The notes: generated by a model not told the origin, from the sequence alone. Counted from the stretch's first letter, positions 26,343 through 36,100 are shown. The stretch is 64,000 bases of DNA from Arsenicibacter rosenii (GCF_001870735.1 NZ_MORL01000001.1:620001-684000), one strand, 5' to 3'. A program made the numbers and translations.

Positions 26343-28208
26343 TTACGAGGAGCGATAGGCCATGTCATAGACCGACTTGGCGTGCGGGCCCAGAAACACG
26401 CGTGCATAGATCCGCATTATCGCCAACCCGTCGATGATCAGGCTCAGGGCCGTGAAAAAAGCCAGCATGACCTGATCTTCGTGAATATGGGTAAATATCA
26501 GATCCTCGCCGACAAACGAAGGGGTCAGCGGAAAGCCGGAAACCCCCAGACAGGCCAGTAAAAAGACCAGTGCAATCCGTGGATGCCGGTAGGAATGCCC
26601 GTGAAACTGATCCAGATTAATGTTCCCTTCCAGCCGCTTCAGACGGCTCAGGCACTGATAGCCGACGATCCCCGCCACAATGATTCCGCTGAGGTAAAGC
26701 GCCACATGGCTGTAGGTGAAGTGTTCATTGAAGGAAATCGAGAGCGCAATCCAGAAGTGATTCATCACAACGAGTGTCCAGCTCATCCGTGCTTTGCGGC
26801 GTTCGGTAAACGACTTCAGCACCATGAGCAGACCAAGCAACGAAAACACGCCGGCCAGAACCCTGTGCACCGGTTCGGGGATCAGCCGGTCGTTGGCGAG
26901 GCAGATCAACCCGGCGATATAGGCCGGAATAAAAAAGAGGAGTACGCGGTTCAGGGTCAGGAAATTCAACCGGTTACCGGCCCATTTCAGCGGATTCCAC
27001 AAATACCGGTACATCAGCGAATCAAGGTTCCACTCCTTCAGGCTTAACATATAGAGGGTGTTCCGGAGTTTTGCCGGATACAGCGCCTCAATCGTCCGGC
27101 CACGGAACGAAACGTTGTAGAACTGCTCCCGAATCAGGTAACTGACCACCGACGGCGATACCAGCAGCTGATAGGTCCGCAGGAATGCGTTCCCGGCAAA
27201 ATGAAAAATCGCCAGGTTTTCAAACCCTAACGCCATTTCAACAAAAATCAGCCCGATCTGGGCAATGGAGGCATAGGCAATCTGGCTTTTTACCGAAGAT
27301 TGTACCCGTGCAATACCGGTGGCCACAAACGTACTGAGCAATCCCGAGAGCCCGATCAGGATCCGGATCGAGAACTGATGCTCCCAGAACAGATAGGTCC
27401 GCAGCATCAGAAAGACACCAAGGTGAACGGACAGCGACCCGTAAAAAATAGCACTTGAAGGCGTTGGCCCTTCCATCGCACGGGGCAGCCACGACGAAAA
27501 CGGCAGCTGCGCCGACTTTGCCGAGGCCGATACCAGAATCATCAGCGAAATAAAGGCCCCAATCACAGAATGTGACTGTAAATGCTCATGCACCAGATCG
27601 AAATTACTCAGCTTCAGAAACGTAATGTTCTCATGCCAGAGGTGATGGCTCATCCACATGGCCAGAATCAGGCCCACATCCCCGATCCGGTAAATTGAGA
27701 ATACCTTTACCGCATTCTTTACCGGCAGATACCGGTCGCGGTAAAAAGCAATGAGCAGAAACGACGAGATACCCAGAATCTCCCAGCCCACAAACAGCGT
27801 TTCGATATTGCCGGAAAAAATGGTGATATTATACCCCAGGTAAAAAAACAGGATCGTGTTAAAAAACCGTTTATAGCCCGATTCACGGTGCATGTAAAAG
27901 CGGCTGTACATCGTCACCAGAAACGTCAGAAATGCCCCGACGAAAAGATACATAGCCGTTATCTTATCAAAATAAAGGTCGATAAAAAACTCGTAGCCGG
28001 GCGCCGTAAACACCACAAAGTCCTTCTCGTTCAGAACCGGACAGCCGTTGAGCAGCCAGTACCCCAGAAAGGCCAGTGCGCCAGCCAGGTGTGTCCCGAC
28101 AACCCCGAACGAGAGCCCCGAAATCAGCGTTTCCCGTTTTGCCGGCAACAATAAACTAAGCAGATAGCCTGCCAGCGGAATCAGAATAAAGAATGGTAAG
28201 ATTGACAT
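26343..28208 (-). CDS. dabB: DabB: NuoL-like proton/cation-translocating subunit of the inorganic carbon pump
   Basis: 621 residues with about 14-16 membrane helices of the antiporter-like NuoL/MrpA type (GNIETLFVGWEILGISSFLLI, then the SWLPRAMEGPTPSSA motif). In DabAB complexes this subunit couples ion movement to CO2 hydration by DabA. It lies 16 bases downstream of dabA on the same strand. A stand-alone NuoL would be longer and have other Nuo genes nearby; none are here. Confidence 0.88.
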   Translation of the reverse strand: MSILPFFILIPLAGYLLSLLLPAKRETLISGLSFGVVGTHLAGALAFLGYWLLNGCPVLNEKDFVVFTAPGYEFFIDLYFDKITAMYLFVGAFLTFLVTMYSRFYMHRESGYKRFFNTILFFYLGYNITIFSGNIETLFVGWEILGISSFLLIAFYRDRYLPVKNAVKVFSIYRIGDVGLILAMWMSHHLWHENITFLKLSNFDLVHEHLQSHSVIGAFISLMILVSASAKSAQLPFSSWLPRAMEGPTPSSAIFYGSLSVHLGVFLMLRTYLFWEHQFSIRILIGLSGLLSTFVATGIARVQSSVKSQIAYASIAQIGLIFVEMALGFENLAIFHFAGNAFLRTYQLLVSPSVVSYLIREQFYNVSFRGRTIEALYPAKLRNTLYMLSLKEWNLDSLMYRYLWNPLKWAGNRLNFLTLNRVLLFFIPAYIAGLICLANDRLIPEPVHRVLAGVFSLLGLLMVLKSFTERRKARMSWTLVVMNHFWIALSISFNEHFTYSHVALYLSGIIVAGIVGYQCLSRLKRLEGNINLDQFHGHSYRHPRIALVFLLACLGVSGFPLTPSFVGEDLIFTHIHEDQVMLAFFTALSLIIDGLAIMRIYARVFLGPHAKSVYDMAYRSS

Positions 28209-28224
28209 GGTCGTACGGGTCCGG

Positions 28225-30723
28225 TTAGTGTAGGGCGTAAACGGGTAAATTTTCCTGATGGGTTTCTACCAGAGGGGTTATATCCTGTATGGTACGCAGT
28301 TGCCCCTGAGCAGGTGTATACGGGGTAAAGGCACCATCTTTAAACAGATAGAGTGCCTCAGTTTCCGGATGAAACACCACCAGCCGGACCCATTCATGAT
28401 TAAACCATTCGTAGGTTTCGGGCGCGCGCTGTATGGTTTTCAGCACCACTTCCGGCTTGTGCTGTACAATCATCAGCAACCGGACCGGATCATGCACCTC
28501 AATCATCTGCACCGGCAGCCCCGGCCGCAGATCGCCGTCGATGCCATTGGCGACCCCGAATAACCCCATCACATTATGCGGCAGTTTCGAGCCTGCCCCC
28601 AGCTTCTGGTTGTCGACCCGCGAAAAGAAATACTCCAGGTTAATCCCCCCGCATACCGGAGCGGCCGCTTTCAGGATGGAAAACAGGTAATTGCCGTCGG
28701 GGTCGATCTGGTAGTCGTATGAATTCATGAACGACCGCCGGTCCAGGAAAAGGCCTTTGGTCAGATCCCGCTTTCCGACGATGCAAAGGGCATTGGTGGC
28801 GTGGTTTAACTCAGGGCGCGGTTCAAAAAGCGACACCGAGCGGATTTTTATCAGTTCGTGAATACGTTTGGCACTCAATCGGGTATCAATCGACGCAAAC
28901 CGACGCGAACGCTCTTTGGCGTTGTAATCGAGGGCTTTGGCAAAGGTGATTTCGTTTGCCGAATGCCGCTGCTGATTCACGGGCGATAGTTTATGTTCAT
29001 CGTAAAACATGATTTCGTCGCGCGTGGTATCATGTAGTGCCCCGACAAAATCCGTTGTATCCGGAATAGCAATGCCGCGTTCGCGCAGTTGTGCCCGGAC
29101 TTCCGGATGGTTGGCCATCGAACAAATGACACGGGCGTTTACCGAACCGGCCCGGCCTGAACACGCCCCGCAGTCGTAGGCGGCGTAGTGTGGATTGTTT
29201 ACACTGCTGGAACCATGCCCGACTACGTAGATCAACGGGGCAAACTCCCGTACGAGCCCGATGCTTTTCAGCAGCCCTTCGACCCTGGCAACCATTTCCG
29301 GCACCGTAAACCCGATCTGCAGGCCGTCTTCAAAACCGTCGGTGGCCCCGTGTTCCACCGTCAGCCTGGCATGTTTATCCATATGCTTGAACGACGAAGC
29401 CGTAGCCGGTGTCATCGTCGGCCGGAAAATATTGGCAAATAACCGGAACGCCGACCAGAACCCGAGCGTCTGCGAAATCAGCCAGCCGCTGTGAAATGAA
29501 TGGGCATGTTTGGTAAAATGAATATCCCGTTCCCGCGCACTTTTTGCGTCGGCTTCCTTGACAAGGTGCTTCGGCGTAACGGGTGCCGGACACAGCTTTG
29601 TCAGGTATTGACCATCCTGCGGCTTGTAGAAAAACTCCACATTAAAGAAGCCCGGCGTCCCGAAGGTTTCGCACTCCGGATCAAACTGCTCCACATACCG
29701 GCGGAACGAGCATTCGCGGTCGTCGATGCAAAACAGCGCCTGAAAGCTCTTTTCGGCCGGCGCCGGTTTGGGCCCGTAGTTGGCCACAAGCCCGGTCAAC
29801 ACGTCTTCATAGTAGCTCCACTCATAGGCTTCCTGCCAGATCGTGAGCATATCATCGAGCCCGGAGGCGTTCACATCCGCAAACAACGCAGGGGGGGCGT
29901 CCTGTAGCCGGCGGGCAAGGGGTTCCCAGGCACCGGCCCCGAACTGACTGTCGAGGGCATCCATCTCCAGCAGCAATTCAAACACAATCAGATCGTGTAC
30001 TGAAATCTGCCGCTGATCCAGCAGCGTTTGCGGCTGATCTTCAATGGCGGAGACCATACCCGACCACCCCTGATGGGCAAACTGCTGATCATACAGATAT
30101 TGGGCAAACCAGGTCTCATCCCCTACCAGCTGCGTGAGCAGTTCAGTAATGGTGCACGGCCCCTGTATGAACAGATCCCTGACACGCCTGGTCCGGAAAA
30201 AACTGCTGAAACTGTTTTTCTCCATCTCCCGCAAAGCGCTCAGAAAACGCTGGTCGGCAACCGGAAAACTCCAGATGGAAATCCCCTGATCGAGGTACGA
30301 ACACAAGACCCGGAACAAGACCGGATGCACCAGTGAATCGAGATCAATCCGGTATTGCCGTTTCCAGTTTGCCCGTAACTGACCAATACGGGGCAGCGTG
30401 GTCGCATCCGGCGGGGCATGCAATAACCGGTCTTTCCAGTCTGCCAATGCTTTTTCGCCCTTGCGTTCACGGATTTTCTGTTCCAGTATTGTTTCTTTTA
30501 TCTGACCGGCTGCGTAGGCGGCTCGGTACTCGCTCAGACTCAGCGACACTTTATAGCCAAACAGCGCAGATGCCCGTTGTATGGCTTTATAAAAGGGCAG
30601 ATGCTGAAACGCATGGAGGGTATTATGGTGGATAAAATCCTTGAGCGGTGCCTGAGCCGGCAAATAATGCTTCAGCTCATGGAGCACCTCATCCTCATCA
30701 AAAGGGGCGGGCCGTGTCGTCAT
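28225..30723 (-). CDS. dabA: DabA: zinc carbonic-anhydrase-like subunit of the inorganic carbon pump (DUF2309)
   Basis: 832 residues of the UPF0753/DUF2309 family. Predicted zinc-site residues are Cys332 and Asp334 in FCIDDREC and His503 and Cys518 in VGHGSS...YDCGAC; the internal spacing of the second pair (15) equals that of the characterised Halothiobacillus DabA. DabA-DabB imports inorganic carbon by vectorial CO2 hydration. Gene order here is dabA then dabB. The host otherwise looks heterotrophic, so the likely use is bicarbonate supply for carboxylases at low CO2. Confidence 0.9.
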   Translation of the reverse strand: MTTRPAPFDEDEVLHELKHYLPAQAPLKDFIHHNTLHAFQHLPFYKAIQRASALFGYKVSLSLSEYRAAYAAGQIKETILEQKIRERKGEKALADWKDRLLHAPPDATTLPRIGQLRANWKRQYRIDLDSLVHPVLFRVLCSYLDQGISIWSFPVADQRFLSALREMEKNSFSSFFRTRRVRDLFIQGPCTITELLTQLVGDETWFAQYLYDQQFAHQGWSGMVSAIEDQPQTLLDQRQISVHDLIVFELLLEMDALDSQFGAGAWEPLARRLQDAPPALFADVNASGLDDMLTIWQEAYEWSYYEDVLTGLVANYGPKPAPAEKSFQALFCIDDRECSFRRYVEQFDPECETFGTPGFFNVEFFYKPQDGQYLTKLCPAPVTPKHLVKEADAKSARERDIHFTKHAHSFHSGWLISQTLGFWSAFRLFANIFRPTMTPATASSFKHMDKHARLTVEHGATDGFEDGLQIGFTVPEMVARVEGLLKSIGLVREFAPLIYVVGHGSSSVNNPHYAAYDCGACSGRAGSVNARVICSMANHPEVRAQLRERGIAIPDTTDFVGALHDTTRDEIMFYDEHKLSPVNQQRHSANEITFAKALDYNAKERSRRFASIDTRLSAKRIHELIKIRSVSLFEPRPELNHATNALCIVGKRDLTKGLFLDRRSFMNSYDYQIDPDGNYLFSILKAAAPVCGGINLEYFFSRVDNQKLGAGSKLPHNVMGLFGVANGIDGDLRPGLPVQMIEVHDPVRLLMIVQHKPEVVLKTIQRAPETYEWFNHEWVRLVVFHPETEALYLFKDGAFTPYTPAQGQLRTIQDITPLVETHQENLPVYALH

Positions 30724-30906
30724 TCAGGTGGTACAGCTTATAGTGAGTGTTAACTATGAATAATCCGGGGAATTCATTCGTGCGCCTATCGGGCAGTCAT
30801 GACTCCGGCCACCTAAAAGTCCCTGAATTTTGTTAAATCGCTATTAAACCTACCTTAAAAAGACATTAAAAATAAATATTCGTTTATATATACATCATTG
30901 ACAAAC

Positions 30907-30930
30907 AAAGTATGATCAGGATCATACTTT
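30907..30930 (-). terminator. 11-bp palindrome downstream of truC, likely terminator
   Basis: Arms AAAGTATGATC and GATCATACTTT around AG, 28 bases after the truC stop, followed on the minus strand by a T-rich tract. An operator function for dabA, whose start lies about 180 bp away, is an alternative. Confidence 0.5.
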
Positions 30931-30958
30931 CAAAAAAAATCCACAAATTGTATTTTTA

Positions 30959-31645
30959 CTACATCCCGCGGGAGAATAACGTCTCTGTCATCCGGTCAAA
31001 TTCTGACTGAACGGCAGCGTCAATCCGGACTACCTGCTGTGTCTCCGGATGCGTAAAGGTTACATGACGGGCATGCAGCAACATGGTATGCATGTCGAAC
31101 TGCTCCTTAAACAGCTTGTTTTGTTTGTTACACCCGTGGGGGCGGTCGCCGATGATCGGGTGCATCACGTGCGCCATGTGTTTGCGCAGCTGATGCATGC
31201 GCCCGGTGGTTGGTTCCAGCTCCACCAGCGAGTAGCGGGAGGTCGCGTGCTTGCCGAAGGCCAGCGGAATTTCGGCCCGCCGGAGCGTCTTCAGCGTCGT
31301 AAAAGCATCCTGTACCACCCCGTCATCCCGCTTGAGCGGGTAATCAATGGCCAGGGTATCGGGCGTAAAGCCACGGACAATGGCGAGGTAGGTTTTATGC
31401 ACCCTGCCCTCCGCAAAAAGCAGTTGCATGGCAGCGTTCAATGGTTCGGTCAGCGCAAAAAGCAGGACACCGCCTGTCTTGCGGTCAAGGCGGTGGACGG
31501 GATACACCCGCTGTCCGAGCTGATCGCGGAGCCGCTGCACGGCAAATTCACTGGCATCGCTGGCAATCGGCGAACGATGCACCAGCAGGCCGTGTGGTTT
31601 ATTAATGGCAACCATGCCATCGGCATGGTGAATAATCTCTAACAT
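30959..31645 (-). CDS. truC: RluA-family pseudouridine synthase (TruC-like)
   Basis: 228 residues from the ATG at 31645, which begins the family fold (MLEIIHHADGMVAINKPHG). The catalytic HRLDRKTGGVLL motif with its Asp is intact, and the C-terminal MHQLRKHMAH segment is typical. No S4 domain is present, and the length fits TruC, which makes pseudouridine 65 in tRNA, but another RluA-type target is possible. An 18-codon upstream extension is judged spurious. Confidence 0.8.
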   Translation of the reverse strand: MLEIIHHADGMVAINKPHGLLVHRSPIASDASEFAVQRLRDQLGQRVYPVHRLDRKTGGVLLFALTEPLNAAMQLLFAEGRVHKTYLAIVRGFTPDTLAIDYPLKRDDGVVQDAFTTLKTLRRAEIPLAFGKHATSRYSLVELEPTTGRMHQLRKHMAHVMHPIIGDRPHGCNKQNKLFKEQFDMHTMLLHARHVTFTHPETQQVVRIDAAVQSEFDRMTETLFSRGM

Positions 31646-31851
31646 GGCAACATACACCTGTAGGGGACGCCCATACGCGGGTGCCCTTTCGCCCTGCAAA
31701 GGTAACAGGCTTTCACTGTTTGGCAGAAAGCCGTATCTTTACCTGATCAACTTTTGCACAGAAAACCGGGGCGTTCCGTTTCCCGGACAGCCTTTTTCCG
31801 TCATAAACGACGGTTTAGTGATCCAACAGCGCCTGTGCCTGCAATTTGCCT

Positions 31852-33945
31852 ATGTCTACCCCCGTCAACGAAAAACTGGAACTTGCCCGGAATTTTGTCC
31901 TGCACACCAACCGGAATCTGTTTCTGACCGGCAAAGCCGGTACCGGAAAAACTACGTTTCTCCATCAGATCAGGCAACAGGCGTTCAAACGGATGGCGGT
32001 AGTCGCCCCCACCGGTGTGGCGGCCATTAATGCCGGGGGCGTCACCATTCACTCACTGTTTCAGCTTCCCTTCGGCCCGATTGTGCCGGGGGCACCGCTC
32101 CAGGAAGCGCGGAAATTCACCCGTGACAAAATCAGGCTGCTGCGCACCCTCGACCTGCTTGTGATCGACGAAATCAGTATGGTCCGGGCCGATATTCTGG
32201 ACGGGATCGACGACATTCTGCGCCGGTACCGCTACAACAGCGCTCCCTTTGGCGGCGTGCAGCTGCTGATGATCGGCGACATGCAGCAGTTGCCGCCCGT
32301 TATCCGCGACGAAGAATGGGCGTTGCTGCAACCCTATTACCAGACCGGCTATTTTTTCAGCAGCCGGGCCCTCCGGCAGACGCCGTACCTTTCGATTGAA
32401 CTGACCCACATTTACCGGCAGTCCGACGAGCGGTTTATCGGCATTCTGAACAGCATACGCGAAAAACGGATTTCCCGCGCTGAGCTCGACGAACTGAATA
32501 AGCGGTACATTCCGGATTTTGCCCCGAAGGACGAAGAAGGCTACATTACCCTGTCGACCCATAACCAGGCTGCGCAACAGATCAACGCCCGGAAACTACA
32601 GGCGCTGAAGGCAAAGGCCCGTACGTTTACGGCTACCATCGACGGCGAATTCCAGCCAAACAACTATCCGACCGAGGCCGAACTGGAGCTGAAAACCGGT
32701 GCTCAGGTCATGTTTATCAAAAATGATGCGACGTACGAGAAATTGTACTATAACGGGAAAATCGGCCGCATCGTGGCTATGGACGACGAGACGATCTACG
32801 TAAAGTGTCCGGGTGAGGATTCGGTCATCACCGTCCTGCCGGTGGAATGGACCAACCTCCGGTATAGTATTGATCCGGCGACGAAGGAAATCAAGGCCGA
32901 CCCCATCGGTACGTTCCGGCAATTTCCGCTGCGGCTCGCCTGGGCCATTACCATTCATAAAAGCCAGGGGTTAACGTTTGAAAAAGCGGTTATTGATGCC
33001 TCGGCTGCGTTTGCCCACGGACAGGTGTATGTAGCCCTCAGCCGCTGTAAAACACTGAAAGGCCTTGTGCTGCAAACCCCTATCCCGTCGAGCAGCATCA
33101 AAACGGAGTTTACACTTGAGGAGTTTCACGAACAGGTTCAGCAAAAAACGCCCGGCGAGCAGGAGTTGACCGAATCAAAACGCAGCAACCAGGAGCTGCT
33201 GATCCGGGAGCTGTTTGCGTTTGAACGGGCCGCCACCCTGGCCGTCCGTTGCCGCAGGTTTCTGGAAGAAAGTGAAGACAGTTTCAGCGACGAACTAAAG
33301 ACCGGTCTGGTCAGGCTTGATGACCTGATCCGCGAAAAAGCGCGGGACATCGCCCGCCGGTTTCAGCACCAGTTAACCACTTATTTTTCGGCCCCCGAAC
33401 TGCCGGAATCTAACACGGCGTTACAGGAACGGATCCAAAAGGCAGGCACCTATTTTCTGGACCTCATTAAAAATGAGTTAACCCCCTTTCTGCACGACGC
33501 GCCCACCGACTGCGACAACAAACAGTTGCGCGACAGCCTCCTCGAACGCCTCGACGAACTGGAAAAAGAGTTGTTTACGAAGCAGGCCTGCTTTGCCCTC
33601 TGCCAGAAACAATTTTCGGCCCTCGCCTATCTGGAAGCCCGCAACCATGCCGAACTGGATTTCCGGCCCGCCCGCAAGCAGCCCGACGAGGGCCCGAAAA
33701 CCCGTAAAGGCGATACCATCGGCAAGGGGCTGTATGGAGCGCTGATGAAATGGCGTGACGATCTCGCCGGCGAGCATAATACGACCGGTTACATGGTATT
33801 ACCCCAGAAGACGATTGTGGAGCTGGCCCGCGTCCGGCCCGCATCGCCCGCCGACCTGCTGAAAATAAAAGGCATGGGCAAGACCAAAACCAAACAGCTC
33901 GGTGCTGCCATTCTGGCGATCATCCGGCAATACGGGGATAGCTGA
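31852..33945 (+). CDS. PIF1-like AAA helicase with C-terminal HRDC domain
   Basis: 697 residues from ATG 31852; the frame extends two codons to a TTG. Walker A is LTGKAGTGKTTFL (about 28-40), Walker B LVIDEISMV, and helicase motif VI region ITIHKSQGLTFEKAVID with VYVALSRCK. The C-terminus (about 620-697) reads as an HRDC domain, with GYMVLPQKTIVELA and LLKIKGMGKTKTKQ. Likely role: unwinding of DNA structures in replication and repair. Its stop abuts an adhesin-gene fragment in another frame with no intergenic DNA, suggesting a recombination junction. Confidence 0.88.
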   Translation: MSTPVNEKLELARNFVLHTNRNLFLTGKAGTGKTTFLHQIRQQAFKRMAVVAPTGVAAINAGGVTIHSLFQLPFGPIVPGAPLQEARKFTRDKIRLLRTLDLLVIDEISMVRADILDGIDDILRRYRYNSAPFGGVQLLMIGDMQQLPPVIRDEEWALLQPYYQTGYFFSSRALRQTPYLSIELTHIYRQSDERFIGILNSIREKRISRAELDELNKRYIPDFAPKDEEGYITLSTHNQAAQQINARKLQALKAKARTFTATIDGEFQPNNYPTEAELELKTGAQVMFIKNDATYEKLYYNGKIGRIVAMDDETIYVKCPGEDSVITVLPVEWTNLRYSIDPATKEIKADPIGTFRQFPLRLAWAITIHKSQGLTFEKAVIDASAAFAHGQVYVALSRCKTLKGLVLQTPIPSSSIKTEFTLEEFHEQVQQKTPGEQELTESKRSNQELLIRELFAFERAATLAVRCRRFLEESEDSFSDELKTGLVRLDDLIREKARDIARRFQHQLTTYFSAPELPESNTALQERIQKAGTYFLDLIKNELTPFLHDAPTDCDNKQLRDSLLERLDELEKELFTKQACFALCQKQFSALAYLEARNHAELDFRPARKQPDEGPKTRKGDTIGKGLYGALMKWRDDLAGEHNTTGYMVLPQKTIVELARVRPASPADLLKIKGMGKTKTKQLGAAILAIIRQYGDS

Positions 33946-34309
33946 CGGATCAGGCGCGGCCACACTTTCTGTGACTGCCACCGGCAACAGCACACCCTTC
34001 AGTTACACCTGGGCCGCTCCGCAGGGCATTACGCTTTCGGCTACCTCCACGTCGGCCGTTTCGGCATCGGCAGGCAATGGGGTGTCGGGTGTTCAGACGC
34101 TTACCGTAACGGTTGCTGGTGCCGTATTTACGGGGCCGGGTGGTTATGTGTACAGCAGCGTTTACCGCCGGCCCGGGACGTATACCGTCAATGTCCTCAA
34201 CATGAAACAACCCGGCACCTTTACCATGACGGCCGCCACGACCAATGCCTGTGGCGACCGGATAACCGATGTCATTACCTGTACGATTACGGGAACGGGG
34301 TGTAATTAA
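33944..34309 (+). pseudogene. Remnant of a large Ig/PKD-type adhesin (C-terminal piece)
   Basis: About 121 codons of Ser/Thr/Gly-rich beta-sandwich sequence (SYTWAAPQGITLS, GVQTLTVTVAG, CGDRITDVITCTITG), typical of repeats in very large Bacteroidota surface adhesins. It has no start or signal peptide and begins in the final codons of the helicase gene, so it is a 3' fragment brought in by recombination. A related fragment lies on the opposite strand near 38.5 kb. Confidence 0.6.
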
Positions 34310-34348
34310 ACCTGCCGGCCTGAAGCCAGCTACCTGTTCAGAATAGTA

Positions 34349-34390
34349 AGCAGCCCTCCTCTGAAACTGATCGATGGAGGACGGCTTTTA
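34349..34390 (+). terminator. Terminator-like hairpin after the adhesin remnant
   Basis: Imperfect stem (GCC-c-TCCTC with GAGGA-c-GGC) followed by TTTTAT. Confidence 0.4.
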
Positions 34391-34420
34391 TCGTATGCCG
34401 TTAAACAGTATGTTCTCCGA

Positions 34421-34440
34421 TATCGCTCGCCTGTGGCGAG
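34421..34440. repeat. Short copy of the CGCTCGC palindrome
   Basis: TATCGCTCGCCTGTGGCGAG resembles the left end of the repeats at 37364 and 38342, but downstream sequence differs. Confidence 0.4.
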
Positions 34441-34486
34441 GGGCAAGTAGGAGATAATGCGAAAGCATAAGAATCTTACTTATTGA

Positions 34487-34741
34487 TTACCAGTCTATTT
34501 CATTGCGGTGACGCATAACTTCAATTCTCATACCAAAATTACAGCCAAGTTGGAATACGTCAGAAAGGGTTCCTTTCTTTAGTTCAAGACGAGCAAAAAT
34601 ATCCCCATCCCGATCCTCGAAACCTACAACTTCAAAAAGTCTTTTCGGCTCTTTATTAAACTCTTCAACAACTTTTTTGATGAGACTTTCATCACCTGTG
34701 ATTATTTCGAACTTGAGAGGTAGTTTGTCAAATTGCTCCAT
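34487..34741 (-). CDS. Small immunity-like protein next to a toxin stub
   Basis: 84 residues, acidic and Glu/Lys-rich, no signal peptide, no recognised domain. Its ATG overlaps the last 14 bases of a truncated deaminase-toxin reading frame, the usual arrangement of toxin-immunity pairs in polymorphic toxin systems. I infer an immunity protein from position only. Base composition is AT-rich compared with flanking housekeeping genes. Confidence 0.5.
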   Translation of the reverse strand: MEQFDKLPLKFEIITGDESLIKKVVEEFNKEPKRLFEVVGFEDRDGDIFARLELKKGTLSDVFQLGCNFGMRIEVMRHRNEIDW

Positions 34742-34806
34742 CGGTTAATATCAGTTTTACTTCAGGAAACATTCGGTTGAACTGTGCAATTGCGCCCGCA
34801 CATGAT
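34728..34806 (-). pseudogene. C-terminal stub of a deaminase-type polymorphic toxin
   Basis: The last codons read SCAGAIAQFNRMFPEVKL followed by six residues and a stop. This matches the CxxC-helix-QF-x-x-x-FP end of YwqJ-like/bacterial toxin deaminases. The frame is cut by the left end of an insertion sequence at about the CxxC motif, and no upstream toxin part exists on the other side of the element, so the N-terminal portion is lost. Confidence 0.45.
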
Positions 34807-36100
34807 GGGTGCATTTCAAAATTACCATTAAAGTGTTAACTTAGGTCAAACCCTCTATTGCTTATGACCCGAGAAGAACTCCATGCGTTGGTTGATGCCC
34901 GGTTTGATGAGTTAGAAGCTCTTCAAGAAGAACCAACTTTCCTGTCCTATGAACAAAAATTTGCTCAGATCTGGACGCAGTTAGGCTGTAATGTGCTGCA
35001 GGCGACGCTGGGGAAAGCTCCCCTGAACTCCCGAAAAAAAACAAGTGTCAAACCCGCTTCGGGAAAGTAGATGTTCCTCATAGTCACCGGTTTAAGGCTA
35101 AAACAAACGATTTTTTTATTACCCCATATTTGCAGGAACTCATGGCATTGGCTGGAGTGAGTGATGTCTATTCAGCTAGTAATGATTTGTTTAAGGCCTT
35201 CCTGGGAATCGATATGTCGGTTAGTCAGGTGTACCGGGTGAGTAGTGTGTTAGGGCATCAAATCAATGTGGATTTAGCTCAGGAAGTTTCTCATCCGGAG
35301 CTGCTTGCCGATGAAGTCATTTATGGGTCAATGGACGGGAGCATGATTTTTACCGATCAGGGCTGGCAGGAAGTGAAAGTAGGGCGGCTATTTTCGAGTT
35401 TGAGGCGTCGGGAAGCGGGTCAAAAAGAAGATAACCAAACCCGTTTCAGACTGGAACAGTCAACCTATTGCGCTCATTTAGGGAGTTCAGAAGAATTTAT
35501 TCCGCTGTTTGAAGCCAGTTTAGGTCACTACAAAAATACACCGGAACGGCTGGTTTTTGTCACCGACGGTGGGGTATGGATCCAACGGTATCTGGAAGAG
35601 AACTATCCTCTGGCCACTCATATTCTTGACTACTATCATGCGGTGGAACATTTAGCCTCGTTCAGTCGGACCCATTTCCAAAAAGCGGCATGTGCTGCAC
35701 AATGGCTTGATAAACAGCGTAATTATTTAATGGTCGATGGGATTGACGAGGTCTTGTCTAACCTGGAAGGCTTGAGCAATCTGTCGCGTTCGGCCGAAGA
35801 ATCCCGTCGGGAAGTTATGGGCTACTATCAACGAAACCGCCATCGAATGCAATACAGTCAGTTCCAGGAGCGAGGTTTACAAATCGGTTCAGGGTCAATG
35901 GAAGCGGCTCATCGAACAGTGGTTCAATGTCGGATGAAACGTACCGGGCTGGCGTACCAGCGGGCAGCGGTGGAGCGAACAGGGGGCTCAGGCCATGCTC
36001 AATCTGCGGGTAGCAGCTAAAAGTAATCGATGGGATTTGGTCAGGAATCGACTAAATAACCCATAAGTAAACCGTTGCTACGAAGTTTTGAAATGCACCC
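34807..36100 (+). mobile_element. ISKra4-type insertion sequence with 17-bp terminal inverted repeats
   Basis: The ends GGGTGCATTTCAAAATT (34807-34823) and its complement (36084-36100) match at 16 of 17 positions. Total length about 1.29 kb with a transposase of the ISKra4 family inside. No convincing target duplication flanks it, consistent with a deletion at one end. Confidence 0.8.
34864..36066 (+). pseudogene. ISKra4-family transposase, two frame changes
   Basis: Three segments read together give a full transposase of about 395 residues. Segment 1 (ATG 34864 to stop at 35070) continues into segment 2 by a -1 shift at the run of eight A at 35034-35041, which could be a programmed slippery site (A-AAA-AAA in phase). 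Segment 2 carries YGSMDGSMIF, VFVTDGGVWIQRYLE, LDYYHAVEHL and IGSGSMEAAHRTVVQCRMKR, all typical of ISKra4. Near 35949-35964 a 16-base insertion shifts the frame, so the natural end (ALNLRVAAKSNRW-like, stop 36066) is lost from the long ORF, which instead ends at 36020. The second lesion probably inactivates the enzyme. Confidence 0.75.

Noticed and set aside
26343-28208. Complex I subunit NuoL
   Set aside because: No other nuo or mrp gene is present, and the gene pairs with the DUF2309 gene, the DabAB arrangement.
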